From the NCBI GenBank assembly GCA_951799405.1, contig OX637339.1, positions 620,001 through 684,000 of the forward strand: a stretch of DNA of 64,000 nucleotides, in the 5' to 3' direction. The DNA is from Agapetus fuscipes (taxonomy: Eukaryota; Arthropoda; Insecta; Trichoptera; Glossosomatidae). Below, in pieces: positions 1 through 10,051 of the stretch. The notes under the pieces were generated by a model, which had not been told where the DNA came from, ran no database searches, and saw only the letters and a list, made by a program, of their open reading frames with translations. The position numbers were made by a program, and so were the translations under genes. The first letter of the stretch is position 1, and every line of letters starts with the position of its first letter.

Positions 1-235
1 CAGGTTCGCGCAGACGCAGTCGGCTGTCCGAAAGCAACGCATGCGCGTGACACAATTTTTTTGTTTTTGTTCCAAATTTGACATTGAAATTTTTTCGTAC
101 CTACCTGTGTGACATTTCGAAATTCGAATCAAGTTTATTTTTTTTCAAATGACAGTTTAATTTGCAATTTTAATTGAATTAAATAAACTTAAAATTTAAA
201 CTATAAATAAATATATTTTTAATTAAATTTTCGCC

Positions 236-329
236 ATGGAGGTTAAATTGATATTTAGTGTGACTGTAGTGTTGACGCTGTTTTCACTGGTACTGGCCGT
301 AAGTCTTCCAGCTTCTATAACAAAACCAG
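236..329 (+). CDS. C-type lectin exon 1: signal peptide
   Basis: Encodes residues 1-31 and the first base of codon 32. The start ATG sits in a good context (CGCCATGG). Residues 1-22 form a classical secretion signal: a short charged start (MEVK), a hydrophobic core rich in L, V and F, and a small-residue cleavage region around LVLAVS. The exon closes at the donor CCAG|GTTAGT. The phase-1 end matches exon 2, where the split codon becomes Glu32. Upstream non-coding exons cannot be excluded. Confidence 0.85.
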
Positions 330-330
330 G

Positions 331-737
331 TTAGTGGATTGCATTGCAAAATTTTATATCAGTTTTATTTTATTACAATTATTAATTACCTTCTATTAAT
401 TAGTTCATTAAAAGTCTTTGGCAACATTTATTTAATTAACTAGTTTTTGTATTTTGAAAATCCCAGAACAAGTAGAATGTTAGATAATTTTATAATAAGA
501 AAGAATGACTATTTTAATAAAATTATTTCTTTTATAAAATCTTTATTGATTGATTGGAAGGTTCAAACTAGAGCGAAAAGGTAAAACAGAAAGGTGTACT
601 AGAACAAGTAGAAATAAAATCCAGGGCAACACAACAACATTACAACACTAACACACATAACAAGCAATAAAATCATAAACCCAATGAATTGGAGTATTTT
701 AATAGTGCAGCTCAATTTTTAATATAATTATTGTAAT
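331..737. other. Start of intron 1, no recognised element
   Basis: AT-rich intronic sequence. I see no coding frame or known repeat in it. Confidence 0.5.
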
Positions 738-938
738 TTGACTTATAGGTTAGTATGAGGCTGACCCCAAATACTGAAATAAAATGGTTCACTTTTGCCA
801 ATGCCACTTCTGTTTCAGGAAAAAGCGTCAGGAGTTGCAAGGTTATGCTAATTTTAGATTTGAGTTTTATATTGTAAGTACACATGAAGCATGTGTATTG
901 TGTAAGTGCGAACTTATATGTGTCTGCTTCGGGGAGAA
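738..938 (+). mobile_element. Fam-A copy, 3' part replaced by SINE-C
   Basis: First of about fifty copies, so the family is described here. A full unit opens with TTCCTTGACTTATAGGTTGG, then GTATGAGGCTGACC and ATGGTTCACTTTGCCAATG. The middle holds CCCCTGTTTCAGGGAAGG and ACATGCGGCATGTG. The 3' part ends ATATCTTTGCAACTTAGATT followed by repeats of TTAGA or TATAGAT. Copies are about 250 bp, in both orientations, with a constant 5' end and a microsatellite tail, as expected of a short retroposon. No clear tRNA, 7SL or 5S head is visible. This copy stops where a SINE-C tail begins. Confidence 0.8.
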
Positions 939-1246
939 CGCAACTAAGCTACACATATTGTGTAAATCCCTAATGGGGTTGCATGTAGTGCGTGAACCTA
1001 TTTATTTTTACACGTAAAGGGGCCGGCCTTATCCCGACCACTACAGTAATAAAGGAGGATTCCCCATCTCCTGAGGGGGCTGGTAGTTATTTCTTTTGAA
1101 GGCTGAGTAAACCTTACCGGTATTTTATTTTAGCTTTAAAATAAACACCGAAACGCAAAAAAAAATTCTGACACCCTCGGTGTGATTCAAACCCAAGCTC
1201 TCAGCATGGAATGCAAGCACACTACCAACTGAGCTATCAATCTGAC
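939..1246 (-). mobile_element. SINE-C copy
   Basis: Family description: read from its head, SINE-C begins with a tRNA-like region with A box TAGCTCAGTTGG and B box GGTTCGAATCC. It continues through GTGTCAGAAATGATTT and a middle ending in TTCAACTGAAGTGGTTGG. Its 3' end is GTAGCTTAGTTGCGTTGCG. It is a tRNA-derived SINE of about 320 bp, moved by a LINE reverse transcriptase. In this copy the head lies at the right end, with the B box degraded to TTCAAACCC in the opposite strand's reading. Confidence 0.8.
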
Positions 1247-1320
1247 TATTTGTGTGCAATAAATATGAATCGTAAATGTTTATCTATTTTGGCAACTTAC
1301 ATTTTTAAAATTATAACATT

Positions 1321-1519
1321 CTTTGACTTATAGGTTGGTATGAGACTGACCACCCATACTTTACAAAAAGTTTCACTTTGCTAATGCCACCCCTGTTTCA
1401 GGGAAATTCGGCAAAAGTTGCAGCGCTTATGTTCGTTTGAGATTCGGGTTCTAATTTATAAGTGTACATGCAGAATTTTAAATGTTAATATATCTTTGCA
1501 ACTTAGGTAATAGATAGAT
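1321..1519 (+). mobile_element. Fam-A copy
   Basis: Intact 5' end; shortened in the last third before the tail, which has drifted to TAGGTAATAGATAG. Confidence 0.75.
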
Positions 1520-1672
1520 ACATCGCAAACATCAGTAGAGATTGCGGATGTACGGAAAAATTACATATATTCTTATCTATTAATTACTGCACTAATAATA
1601 AATTCAAATAAGTGTTTAAATACAAGGTTTCTCAATATTTTTAAACCTATTTTCCCAATACATTTGTTTGAT

Positions 1673-1845
1673 TAGCCGTAGTCTAGTGATTATGCAGAAA
1701 ACGCTAAAGTCTTGTTATCGAAAGGCAGTGTGTTCGATTCCCAACGAAGCACTATTTTCATTTCAAAAATTGCAATTATGCTACACATATACTGTAACTT
1801 CTCGCCTGTGTTATTCCCGAAGTGGTCGCATGTGGTGATTCTAGA
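1673..1845. mobile_element. SINE-B head joined to an inverted SINE-C tail
   Basis: A degenerate plus-strand tRNA-like head (TAGTCTAGTGATTA, then GTTCGATTCCC) runs to about 1752. From about 1778 the sequence is the 3' end of SINE-C in minus orientation (GCTACACATATACTGTAAC). Either one insertion landed in the other or a template switch joined them. Confidence 0.55.
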
Positions 1846-1879
1846 CTTTTTTTAAATTATCTTTTTTAGTTCAGAAATA

Positions 1880-2060
1880 CGAGTAGATTTGTGAAGAGGA
1901 ATGCAGTTCAACAACCTATTTTGCATGGCCAGAAACTGGTATTAACATTATCAATTAAGAAGTCAACACTTTTTTTTTAATAGATTTGTGAAGAGGAGTG
2001 CAATTCACCAACCTATTCAATGCCCACGCCTTATGTGCTTGACCATACCAGCGACGTTCG
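1880..2060 (-). mobile_element. SINE-I 3' fragments, two in series
   Basis: ATAGATTTGTGAAGAGGA plus flanking sequence occurs twice. The second copy is preceded by a T run, that is, the poly-A tail of a minus-strand SINE-I. Matches the SINE-I copies at 17.6 kb and 29.9 kb. Confidence 0.55.
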
Positions 2061-2094
2061 GTTATAAGTGGTAAACAATTCATTATTTATTAAT

Positions 2095-2229
2095 ATCTAA
2101 GTTGCAAATATTTATTCACTTTAGGGTTCACATAAAATGTATCCCCACAAGCAGATACGTAAAAGTTCGCGCTCACGTATGCCGCATGTGGACTTACAAA
2201 AATAAAAATGAAATATCTCAAATGAACTT
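2095..2229 (-). mobile_element. Fam-A 3' fragment
   Basis: Covers the tail side only, from ATATCTAAGTTGCAAATAT to TCTCAAATGAAC, and runs straight into LINE sequence. It gives that LINE frame an artificial N-terminus. Confidence 0.65.
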
Positions 2230-2234
2230 GAAAA

Positions 2235-2909
2235 TTACAACCATCGGTGAATTTGAAAGAAGAATAATGAAAGGCAGGTGCGTACTGGGTGCTACCGCTA
2301 GCATCGCCAGGAACCAGAATCTCTCAAAAAATGTTAGATTGGCGGTGCACGGTGGTATACTAGTGCCAACCTTGATGTATGGAAGTGAAGCCTGGACGGT
2401 GAGTGAAAGGGAAATTAGTAAAGTCCATACAGTAGAAATGGACTATCTAAGAAGTATGATTGGGAAAAAACGAAGTGACAGAATGAGGAATGATTTTGTA
2501 AGAGAAGAATGTGGTGTAAAAGAAGTATGTTAAGATGGTTCGGGCATATGGAGAGAATGAGTGATGAAAGATTGACGAAGAAAGTATATGTTGCTAAAAT
2601 AGATGGATGTCGTGGTAGAGGAAGACCGAGAAAAGTATGGATGGATCAAATTTCTGAAATAGCGAATGAATGGGATATCCAGAGTCATAATAAAAGGAGG
2701 ACTTGCATGAAAAAGGTTATGACTCTGGATGAAATGAAAGAAGTGTGCAAGGACAGGAAGAAGTGGCGGCTAATCTGCAATGGTGATTTCTAATGTTGGT
2801 GTATTAATTTGCTACATTTTTTGCATAGGAAATTTCTGATTTTTTTTGTATAGATTTCTTTGTAAGGTTTTGTTCTTTTATATATTTAAATGTAATTTTT
2901 TATTCATAT
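2235..2909 (+). mobile_element. RTE-a LINE 3' end, frameshifted
   Basis: Encodes the C-terminal part of a non-LTR retrotransposon reverse transcriptase. Visible motifs are LVPTLMYGSEAWT, then LRWFGHMERM, GRGRPRKVWMDQI and a C-terminal KDRKKWRLIC. This LMYGSE...RWFGH...GRGRPRK order is typical of RTE-type and related LINEs, so the clade is an inference. The frame breaks between about 2515 and 2525: the first frame ends after ECGVKEVC and the next opens in another phase. The stop at 2791-2793 is followed by about 115 bp of AT-rich 3' UTR and then directly by a Fam-A unit. The copy is 5'-truncated and inactive. Confidence 0.8.
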
Positions 2910-3164
2910 TCCTTGACTTATAGGTTGGTATGAGGCTGACCACCCATACTGTAAAAAATGGTTCACTTTGCCAATGTTACCCCTGTTTCAGGGAAGGTCG
3001 GCAAAAGTTGTGGGGCTTATGTTCATTTGAGGTTTGGATTTTATTTGTAAGTACACATTCAGCATTTGTAAGCGCGAACTACAATTGTTGGTTTGTGGGC
3101 TTACATCTGAGAGCTTTAAATGAATATATCCTTGCAACTTAGATTATAGATTATAGATTATAGA
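2909..3164 (+). mobile_element. Fam-A copy at the RTE-a 3' end
   Basis: Complete unit with a TATAGAT tail, in the same orientation as the LINE before it. See the finding on the association of the two. Confidence 0.8.
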
Positions 3165-3259
3165 TGACCTTTCCTGAAACTAGGATGACATTGGCCAAGT
3201 GAACCAATTTCAAACAGTATGGGTGGGGCAGTCTCATTCCAACGTGAATGTCAAGAAAC
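3165..3259 (-). mobile_element. Fam-A 5' fragment
   Basis: Head-side fragment in opposite orientation abutting the tail of the previous copy; degraded (TGTCAAGAAAC end). Confidence 0.6.
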
Positions 3260-3684
3260 ATATGTACAATAATATAGTAAGATGATTTTGTTGGGAAACA
3301 CTGATTTATGTAATGACTGTTTTGATCATTATTGAATCTTCTATATCATTACAAACCCCCCTAAACTTTACCACATATAATTAATTACAATTTAAGATGT
3401 TTATCTTAAAATATTTTTATATTAGTAAGTATGTAGATTCATTGCATAAAACTTCTTCTTCTTCTTGCTGTCTATAGACCTATATTGTATGTGACCGAAA
3501 AGGCGTGTGGATGAACTGTCGTGTGACCGATTTGTCCATGGACGGGTTTTCTGTAGGCGAGCTATCTTTGACCAATTTTTCGTGAATATTGTTACGAATA
3601 TGCGGAATGTTGTGTGGTTGTGTAGTTGTGTTAGTGTAATAATATGAATATATTATTACACTGACTAAATGTAAGTACATGACC
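3260..3684. other. Intron 1, no recognised element
   Basis: AT-rich sequence with a (CTT)n stretch near 3450 and nothing else I can name. Confidence 0.4.
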
Positions 3685-4427
3685 GTTGCAAGTTTAACAC
3701 GTATGTCATCAGTAAAAGATCTTGGTGTAACGTTTGATAGCAAACTGAACTTCAGTTCCCATATTGAGATAACTTGTGGCAAAGCAAAAAATGTTGGGAT
3801 TTGTCATTCGAAATAGTAGGATGTTCACATCTACTCACGTTTTAGCCCTGCTTTACAGTGCACTGGTGCGGAGCAGGCTTGAGTATGGCTCGCTTGTTTG
3901 GGCTCCAAATAGTGCCAAATATGTTCTCATGCTGGAGAGGGTTCAGAAAAAATTCTTGAGATTTCTCTACATGAGGACGTATGGGTATTATCCTTGGCTA
4001 TATCCAAGTGCGTTTGTACTCGGCATGCTTGGTTTCAGTAGCCTGGAGGCAAGAAGGAATGAATGTTTGATAGTTCATTTTATCCGCTTGATTCGTGGTG
4101 AGATTTGTAATCCCGCTCTTCTGGGACAAATTGATCTGTATGTTCCCGGCAATTATTGTAGGCAACGTGAGCATAGACTATTGCTACTCCCAAGATGCAG
4201 GACTAACCTACCTAGGGTTATGACTGTGGGGAGGGCAATGGCTATGCTCAATGAGATTTCCTCTTCGGTTGATATCTTCCACCTGAGTGAAAATCAGCTT
4301 AGACAGAGGCTTCCGTTTCTCCTAAGCTGATTTCGGTTACTTGTGAATGTTTTTGTTTATTATTGTATGCATTAGGTTTAAAACCTGTCATGTACTTTAA
4401 TGTGAAAATTAATCTATCTATCTAATA
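3685..4427 (+). mobile_element. CR1/Jockey-like LINE 3' fragment, frameshifted
   Basis: The segment encodes the end of a reverse transcriptase: VKDLGVTFDSKLNFSSHI, then YSALVRSRLEYGSLVW, VQKKFLRFL and a C-terminal helix-rich stretch. KDLGV...LVRSRLEYGS..W is the hallmark of Jockey/CR1-type LINEs. The frame shifts in an A-run near 3785: the upstream frame reads CGKAKNVG, and the long open frame starts as MAKQKMLGF one base out. The stop near 4330 is followed by about 75 bp of 3' UTR and an (ATCT)n tail. Confidence 0.75.
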
Positions 4428-4559
4428 AGTCTCTCTAGAAGTGAGTAGACGCTTAGCTATTGCAAAGAAATATAATAACATCCTAATCTCACTTCTCTCG
4501 TCCTTTTTCCATTTTACAATTCAATCAATCGCTGTCTCGTTTCCATTTTTAGCCTATCT

Positions 4560-4804
4560 ACAATCTATAATCTAAGTTGCAAGGATATATTCATTTAAAG
4601 TTCTCAAATGCATTCCCACAAACAAGCATGTGTAGTTTGCGCTTACAAATGCTGAATGTGTACTTACAAATAAAATCCAAACCACAAATGAACATAAACC
4701 CTACATTATTTGCCAAACTTCCCTGACACAGGGGTGACATTGGCAAAGTGAACCATTTTTTACAGTATAGGTGGTCAGCCTCATATCAACCTATAAGTCA
4801 AGGA
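4560..4804 (-). mobile_element. Fam-A copy
   Basis: Full unit with TATAATCTAAG tail side at left and CCTATAAGTCAAGG head at right. Confidence 0.8.
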
Positions 4805-5221
4805 ATGAATAAATAAATATAAGAATATGTAAATAAAGGCGACTCGATCTATGTCAGAGCAGTGACATGTCGTATAGAAAGTCTCTCGTTGAATAACACA
4901 TCAGTGATGTGATTATTATGTTGTGATTGCGCCTTAAGCGAACAGCTGATGGCGAGATAGATAAATACCTATATAAACAATCATTGGAATAAATAGTACA
5001 CTTAATTATAATTAGACTAAAACTGTCAAAATTATTTCAACAGTCCATTTTGTTCTAGAGAAATAATCGGCTACTTCCTTTCAGTGTTGTAAAACAAATA
5101 CAACACAACACTACGCAGCTAAAAGCCCTGCTACAAAAGATCAATACATCAACCGCCACATCACCAACACACACACCTCTATGGCACTCCAACAAGCGTT
5201 ATATATTATTATTCACAGAGG
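4805..5221. other. Intron 1, no recognised element
   Basis: Contains short CA-rich stretches; no gene or repeat that I recognise. Confidence 0.4.
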
Positions 5222-5470
5222 ATCTAATCTAATCTAAGTTGCAAAGATATGTTACATTGGAGATTCACATTACATGCATTCCCACAACCAGACATGTACA
5301 AGTTCGCGCTTGCACATGCCTCATGTGAGCCTACAACATAAAAACCAAATCTCAAATGGACATACACCCTGCAACTCTTGCCGTCATTCCCTGAAACAGG
5401 GGTGACATTGGCAAAGTGAACCATTTTTACATCATGGGTGGTCAGCCGCATACCAACATATAATTCAAGG
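5222..5470 (-). mobile_element. Fam-A copy
   Basis: Full unit with (TCTAA)n tail. Belongs to the sub-lineage whose middle reads GGATTTTGTATGT-like rather than GGGCTTATGT, as do the copies near 12.9, 42.7, 47.5 and 53.0 kb. Confidence 0.8.
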
Positions 5471-5496
5471 AACAATTCGGATTCCTTAAAAAAAAG

Positions 5497-5822
5497 TGTT
5501 ACAAATGTGTGATTATGTGTTTTGTTTGTCTGTGTTAGTCTGTGAAGTGTTTAAATGTAGGAACGTTTATTGTATTTGTATTTGTTCCAGATTGTGTGAG
5601 CGTTTACTCGAATATTTTAAGTAGAATGTTTTGGCAAAATCTCACATGTGCCAGTTCCCAATGTTTCGAGAATAACTCTTATTCTCACCTATAATTAGAG
5701 ACCGAGATGCTCTGTAGCGAGACTTGTATCTAAACCGTCGAGCTATGCAGCTCAAAAGTTCTGTGTATGTGAACCGTTTTTTAAAAAAACTAAACGCAAT
5801 TTCTACCCGCAAAATCAAAACA
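5497..5822 (+). mobile_element. LTR-2-like repeat (degraded)
   Basis: Starts TGTTACAAATGTGTG and ends CAAAATCAAAACA. It resembles 48394-48749 over shared blocks such as CTCGAATATT, GGCAAAATCT and CAATGTTTC. The TG...CA ends and the promoter-like interior suggest a solo LTR, but I see no clear target duplication, so the class is uncertain. Confidence 0.4.
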
Positions 5823-5842
5823 ATATATTTCATGAAATATTG

Positions 5843-6160
5843 TCCTGTCCGTAGCTCAGTTGGTAGAGTGCTTGCATTCCATGCCGTGAGCTCGGGTTCG
5901 AATCCCACCGAGGGTGTCAGAAATGATTTCTCGTTTCGGTGTTTATATCAAACCCAAAAAAATACCGGCAAAATTTACCGAAACCTTCACGAGAACGCGC
6001 CATCTCGGGAGTTGGAAAACTCCCTCTTCAACTGAAGTGGTTTGCGTGAGACTGGCCCCCTTACCCGTAAAAAGAAATGGGTCTCAAATCGTCACATGCG
6101 ACCTCCTCGGGGATAACACAGGAAATGAGTTACACTATATGTGTAGCTTAGTTGCGTTTG
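5843..6160 (+). mobile_element. SINE-C copy, full length
   Basis: Both promoter boxes are intact (TAGCTCAGTTGG and GGTTCGAATCCC). It extends to the GTAGCTTAGTTGCG 3' end and is one of the best preserved copies. Confidence 0.85.
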
Positions 6161-6565
6161 CATTTATTTATTTCTTATTGTATTGCTGTGTGTCCTTCAG
6201 TGTCATTGTAAAACCACATTGACTTCGTTTCACATTCCGACATCACAGTGTCCACCGACTCTAGCTTATCTACACTCAACTATGGCGTTTTAAATTGCAT
6301 GAAAACTGAGGCAACACCCCTGGAGAATGTATAAGTTTCGATACATTTATTGATAAGTTAAAGAGGCTAAACGTTAAAGTTTTACAGATCTCTTATAATA
6401 CAGCTTATATAATCAAGCAAATGGCAGAACTTGTTGATATTCATAATAACCTGTATCAACGTAATCCGAGGCGGTGTTAATTTCATATTTTGATACACAG
6501 GTGTAGTAAAGAATCACATGCTTTGATCGGTGGATGATCCATCGCTACAAAGTCTCTCTCAGTGT
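6161..6565. other. Intron 1, no recognised element
   Basis: No frame or repeat recognised. Confidence 0.4.
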
Positions 6566-6792
6566 ATCTATAATCTTGGCTGCAAAGATATGTTAACATT
6601 TAAGGTTCATATTACATGCATGCCCACAGACAGGAACATTCTGCATGTGTGCATACAAATAAATAAAACCTCACATGAACATAAGCCTTGCAACTCCTGC
6701 CGCCTTTCCCTGAAACCGGGGGGGCATTGACAAAAGCGAACCTATTTTTACAGTACGGGAGGTCAGCCTCATACCAACCTATCAGTCAAGGA
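6566..6792 (-). mobile_element. Fam-A copy
   Basis: Sub-lineage with GCCGCCTTTCCCTGAAACC in the head; CCAACCTATCAGTCAAGG end intact. Confidence 0.8.
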
Positions 6793-6822
6793 GATAATTA
6801 TTGCATATTATGTATGATGATA

Positions 6823-7070
6823 ACTTGACTTATAAGTTGGTATGAGGCTGACCACCTATTCTGTAAAAAATGGTTCACTTTGCCAATGTCATCCAAGGTT
6901 GGCAAGAGTTGCAGGGTTATGTTCATTTGAGATTGGGTTTTTATATTGTAGGTCCACATGCAGCATGTGTCAGCGCGACTTATACGTGTCTGCTCGTGGA
7001 AATGCATTTAATATGAATCTAAAATTATGTATATTTTTGCAACTTGGATTTATGTAGATTTAGATTAAGA
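6823..7070 (+). mobile_element. Fam-A copy
   Basis: Lies head-to-head with the previous copy, about 30 bp apart, so transcripts could fold into a hairpin. A short deletion removes the GTTTCAGGGAAGG block. Confidence 0.8.
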
Positions 7071-7184
7071 TATGAAAATGATCCATAAGTAAATAATCAA
7101 TGCAAAATATTTTGCATCGACCACGTAAAAAGATTTCAACGCATGGTCATATACAATATAACATGTGTCTAAATAACATTCAGT

Positions 7185-7452
7185 GTATAGGCGTTTATTT
7201 CAAACCCAAAATAAAAATACCACAAAGGATTACTCAGCCATCTCACAAACTGAAAAACTGTTCCCTTGGAAGCTGGAAACCCCCACTTCAGTTGAAGTTG
7301 CTGGCGTAACACTGGCCTTCTTACCTGTAAAAATAAATATTACCTACTCACGACAACCTCCAGGACTCTCATCTTTGTGCAACCGCCAACCCCTTCAGGG
7401 ATAACGTGGCAAAAAGTTACACTATATGTGTAACTTAGTTGCGTTGCGTTGC
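7185..7452 (+). mobile_element. SINE-C copy, head missing
   Basis: Begins at GCGTTTATTTCAAACCCAAA and keeps the GTAACTTAGTTGCGTTGCG end. The 7345-7385 stretch (CTCCAGGACTCTCATC) is foreign to the family. Confidence 0.7.
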
Positions 7453-7454
7453 TC

Positions 7455-7645
7455 ATGAGCAGACACGTATAAATTCGCGCTTGCACATGCCGCATGTGAA
7501 TCATCAAACTTGAAAACCACAAATCTCTTATGAACATACACTTTGCAACTTTTGCTGAACTTCTCTGAAATAGGGGTGACATTGGTAATGTGAACCATCT
7601 TCTACAGCATGAATGGTCAGCCGCATACCAGCCTATAAATTAAGG
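7455..7645 (-). mobile_element. Fam-A copy, tail side lost
   Basis: Begins inside the unit at AGCAGACACGTATAAATT and retains the head. Confidence 0.7.
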
Positions 7646-7689
7646 AACATACTAAAAGTTATATGAAATTTTCAACACAGCAAAGAACG

Positions 7690-7780
7690 TATTTGAAAAT
7701 GTAAATGTGCTCCTCCGGGGTTCGAACCCACAACCTTCCATTTAAGAGTCCGAAGCGTTACCCCTAGACCTCTGACCGGA
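7690..7780 (-). mobile_element. SINE-B head fragment
   Basis: Minus-strand tRNA-like head with B box (GGGTTCGAACCC) and A box (GGTCTAGGGG). Followed at 7817-7859 by a plus-strand SINE-C 3' end (GTTGCACTTTATATACAG). Confidence 0.65.
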
Positions 7781-7859
7781 CTTCATGGCACAACCGCAGC
7801 AACACAGAGCTTAAGACGTGAAGAAGTTGCACTTTATATACAGTTTAGTTGAGTTGCGT

Positions 7860-8224
7860 ACCTACCTTAGATGGAATCTGACGCTTTGCCGCGATTATCA
7901 TACTAGTCCTCGGAGGTTTTTTTTTTTAAGTAGAGCTGATGTAATATATTTTAAATACCTCCATCTAGTTATTGACTCAGAGAGACTTCCGGTAGGTTTT
8001 GGCTCCATATTCTGATCGAGAGGACATAAAAACTGACTAATTACTTACTCCAGGAGTCTTCAAGCCACGGCCTGCTAGTGTCATCAATTCTGCCCTCGTA
8101 GGTACTTGCAAAATGACAGTTTGGAGATAAACGAATGCTGCAGATCCTGTGTGTTAGTTCTGCGTTTTTTCTCAAATAAAACACATAGTTCTAATAAAAA
8201 CAAACATGGTTTTTTTTTATTAAT
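7860..8224. other. Intron 1, no recognised element
   Basis: Nothing recognised before the palindrome that follows. Confidence 0.4.
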
Positions 8225-8424
8225 AATTTTTTATTTGAATGAATTTAAAACAAAACACTGTTAATTTTCACAATAAAATTTATTTTAAAAAGATTAAAAT
8301 CTTTAAAACAAATTACAAAAAACGTTTGTAATTTGTTTTAAAGATTTTAATCTTTTTAAAATAAATTTTATTGTGAAAATAAACAGTGTTTTGTTTTGAA
8401 TTCATTCATTCAAAAAAAAAAATT
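8225..8424. repeat. AT-rich inverted repeat, arms about 93 bp
   Basis: Near-perfect palindrome centred near 8322. The left arm runs through AAAACAAAACACTG and CACAATAAAATTTATTTT, the right arm through the reverse complement, with a loop of about 5 nt at AAACG. It could be a foldback MITE or a rearrangement product. Copy number elsewhere is unknown. Confidence 0.8.
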
Positions 8425-8569
8425 ATAAATTAAACAATATGAATTTTCAAACAATACAAAATATAATTAATGGTTTTTTTTATACATATATTAAGCCCAG
8501 AAGATGTCATTTTTGCAAAAAAGTGAACATCTCAAAATGTCAATTACTGCATTTACATTTAGCAAGGCA

Positions 8570-9167
8570 GAATTTGACTCGTGATAGACAACGGATTTGA
8601 CTCGTGATAGACAAAGGATTTGACTCGTGATAGACAACGGATTTGACTCGTGATAGACAAAGGATTTGACTCGTGATAGACAACGGATTTGACTCGTGAT
8701 AGACAACGGATTTGACTCGTGATAGACAAAGGATTTGACTCGTGATAGACAACGGATTTGACTCGTGATAGACAACGGATTTGACTCGTGATAGACAAAG
8801 GATTTGACTCGTGATAGACAACGGATTTGACTCGTGATAGACAACGGATTTGACTCGTGATAGACAAAGGATTTGACTCGTGATAGACAAAGGATTTGAC
8901 TCGTGATAGACAACGGATTTGACTCGTGATAGACAAAGGATTTGACTCGTGATAGACAACGGATTTGACTCGTGATAGACAACGGATTTGACTCGTGATA
9001 GACAAAGGATTTGACTCGTGATAGACAACGGATTTGACTCGTGATAGACAACGGATTTAACTCGTGATAGACAAAGGATTTGACTCGTGATAGACAAAGG
9101 ATTTGACTCGTGATAGACAACGGATTTGACTCGTGATAGACAACGGATTTGACTCGTGATAGACAAC
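8570..9167. repeat. Minisatellite, 26 copies of a 23-bp unit
   Basis: The unit is GGATTTGACTCGTGATAGAC followed by AAC or AAA. Reading the last base along the array gives CACACCACCACCAACACC then ACCAACCC, so copies are almost identical except for this binary position. One unit near 9058 carries ATTTAACTC instead of ATTTGACTC. Because 23 is not a multiple of three and the unit lacks stops on the minus strand, all three minus frames stay open for long stretches. Those frames are by-products, not genes. Confidence 0.95.
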
Positions 9168-9254
9168 GGATTTGGTCAGTTACGCTAAACCTTACTAAGG
9201 CCCGGGTATTTTCAACGTTAGCTTGTGTGACTTAAAACAGATAAATTAACTACT

Positions 9255-9509
9255 CGCTCCCTCAGTTCCTGTTTATCGTATACGCCAATCTTGGCAAATA
9301 TGACTTTTTCATGCAGTTGTCTTATGAATCAAATTCTACACAATCTGAGCTGAGAAAAACCGTAAGACTCGATAATGTGAGAGTTCTTTTAAATATTTTT
9401 TATCTAAATTTCTTGTTTTCATAAGACACATTGGTCCAGTACACATGCAAACATTGCTCATGTAAAATTTTCTCAATGGCGTATACGATAAACAAGAACT
9501 AAGGCAGCG
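9255..9509. mobile_element. MITE-E copy with 4-bp target duplication
   Basis: A 255-bp element with inverted ends of about 33 bp: left CGCTCCCTCAGTTCCTG followed by TTTATCGTATACGCCA, and the matching right end. Flanked by TACT on both sides. No coding capacity, so it depends on a transposase made elsewhere. The 4-bp duplication does not by itself settle the superfamily. Confidence 0.8.
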
Positions 9510-9524
9510 TACTCACACGATTGA

Positions 9525-9785
9525 CACTGCCTCTCTCAAATGCTTGTTTGGTTTACCCACCATTTTATTCAAAGATGGCCTTTCTGGAGGCAGCTCTGTA
9601 GAGGCTCTGTCCAACCCTAGCGAAATAGCGACGGAGTTACAGTTCCAATGAAATTGTCTTAAGAATCGCACGTTACACAATCTGAGCTAAGTAAAAAACA
9701 TAAAACACTAAACTGTGAGAATTGTTTTCAATATTTAAAATCAATTTCAAGTTTTAATAAGACACATTGGTCCAGTACCTACTCG
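9525..9785. mobile_element. MITE-E relative carrying a LINE 3' remnant
   Basis: Shares GCTTGTTTGGTTTACCCACC, CACAATCTGAGCTAAG and ACACATTGGTCCAGTAC with MITE-E. Near 9578-9650 it holds GGAGGCAGCTCTGTAGAGGC and a GTCCAACCCTAG block similar to the RTE-b 3' end. Its right end runs into the palindrome. Confidence 0.6.
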
Positions 9786-9790
9786 TACTG

Positions 9791-10051
9791 TTAGTATCGT
9801 TTAGCGTTACCGACCAAATCGGTAAGCTGTAACAAGCCAGATTGATGACACTACGTCACCTTAGTGCGTGTTTGTCTTATCTCCAACAGAGGTAATTACA
9901 CATAAGCAATGTTTGTACGAGTCGTACAAACATTGCTTATGTGTAATTACCTCTGTTGGAGATAAGACAAACACGCACTAAGGTGACGTAGTGTCATCAA
10001 TCTGGCTTGTTACAGCTTACCGATTTGGTCGGTAACGCTAAACGATACTAA
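9791..10051. repeat. Perfect 261-bp palindrome
   Basis: Arms of 130 bp mirror each other around base 9921 (TACGAGTCGTA). The inner 65 bp of each arm match the MITE-E right end (AATTACCTCTG...AGATAAGACAAAC), so this is two right ends joined head-to-head. The outer part (CATCAATCTGGCTTGTTAC) is duplicated flank. Confidence 0.9.

Noticed and set aside
202..210. TATA box for the lectin
   Set aside because: TATAAATAA is only about 30 bp before the ATG, leaving no 5' UTR; the region is AT-rich throughout.
5843..5916. tRNA gene
   Set aside because: A and B boxes are good, but the sequence continues into the SINE-C body found at many loci; it is a SINE head, as are all other tRNA-like stretches here.
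8491..9166. Three overlapping minus-strand frames of about 150-209 codons
   Set aside because: They are the three readings of a 23-bp tandem repeat without stops; the protein would be a perfect repeat and no promoter or start context is present.
8570..9167. CRISPR-like array
   Set aside because: Units are contiguous with no unique spacers, and the genome is eukaryotic; it is a minisatellite.
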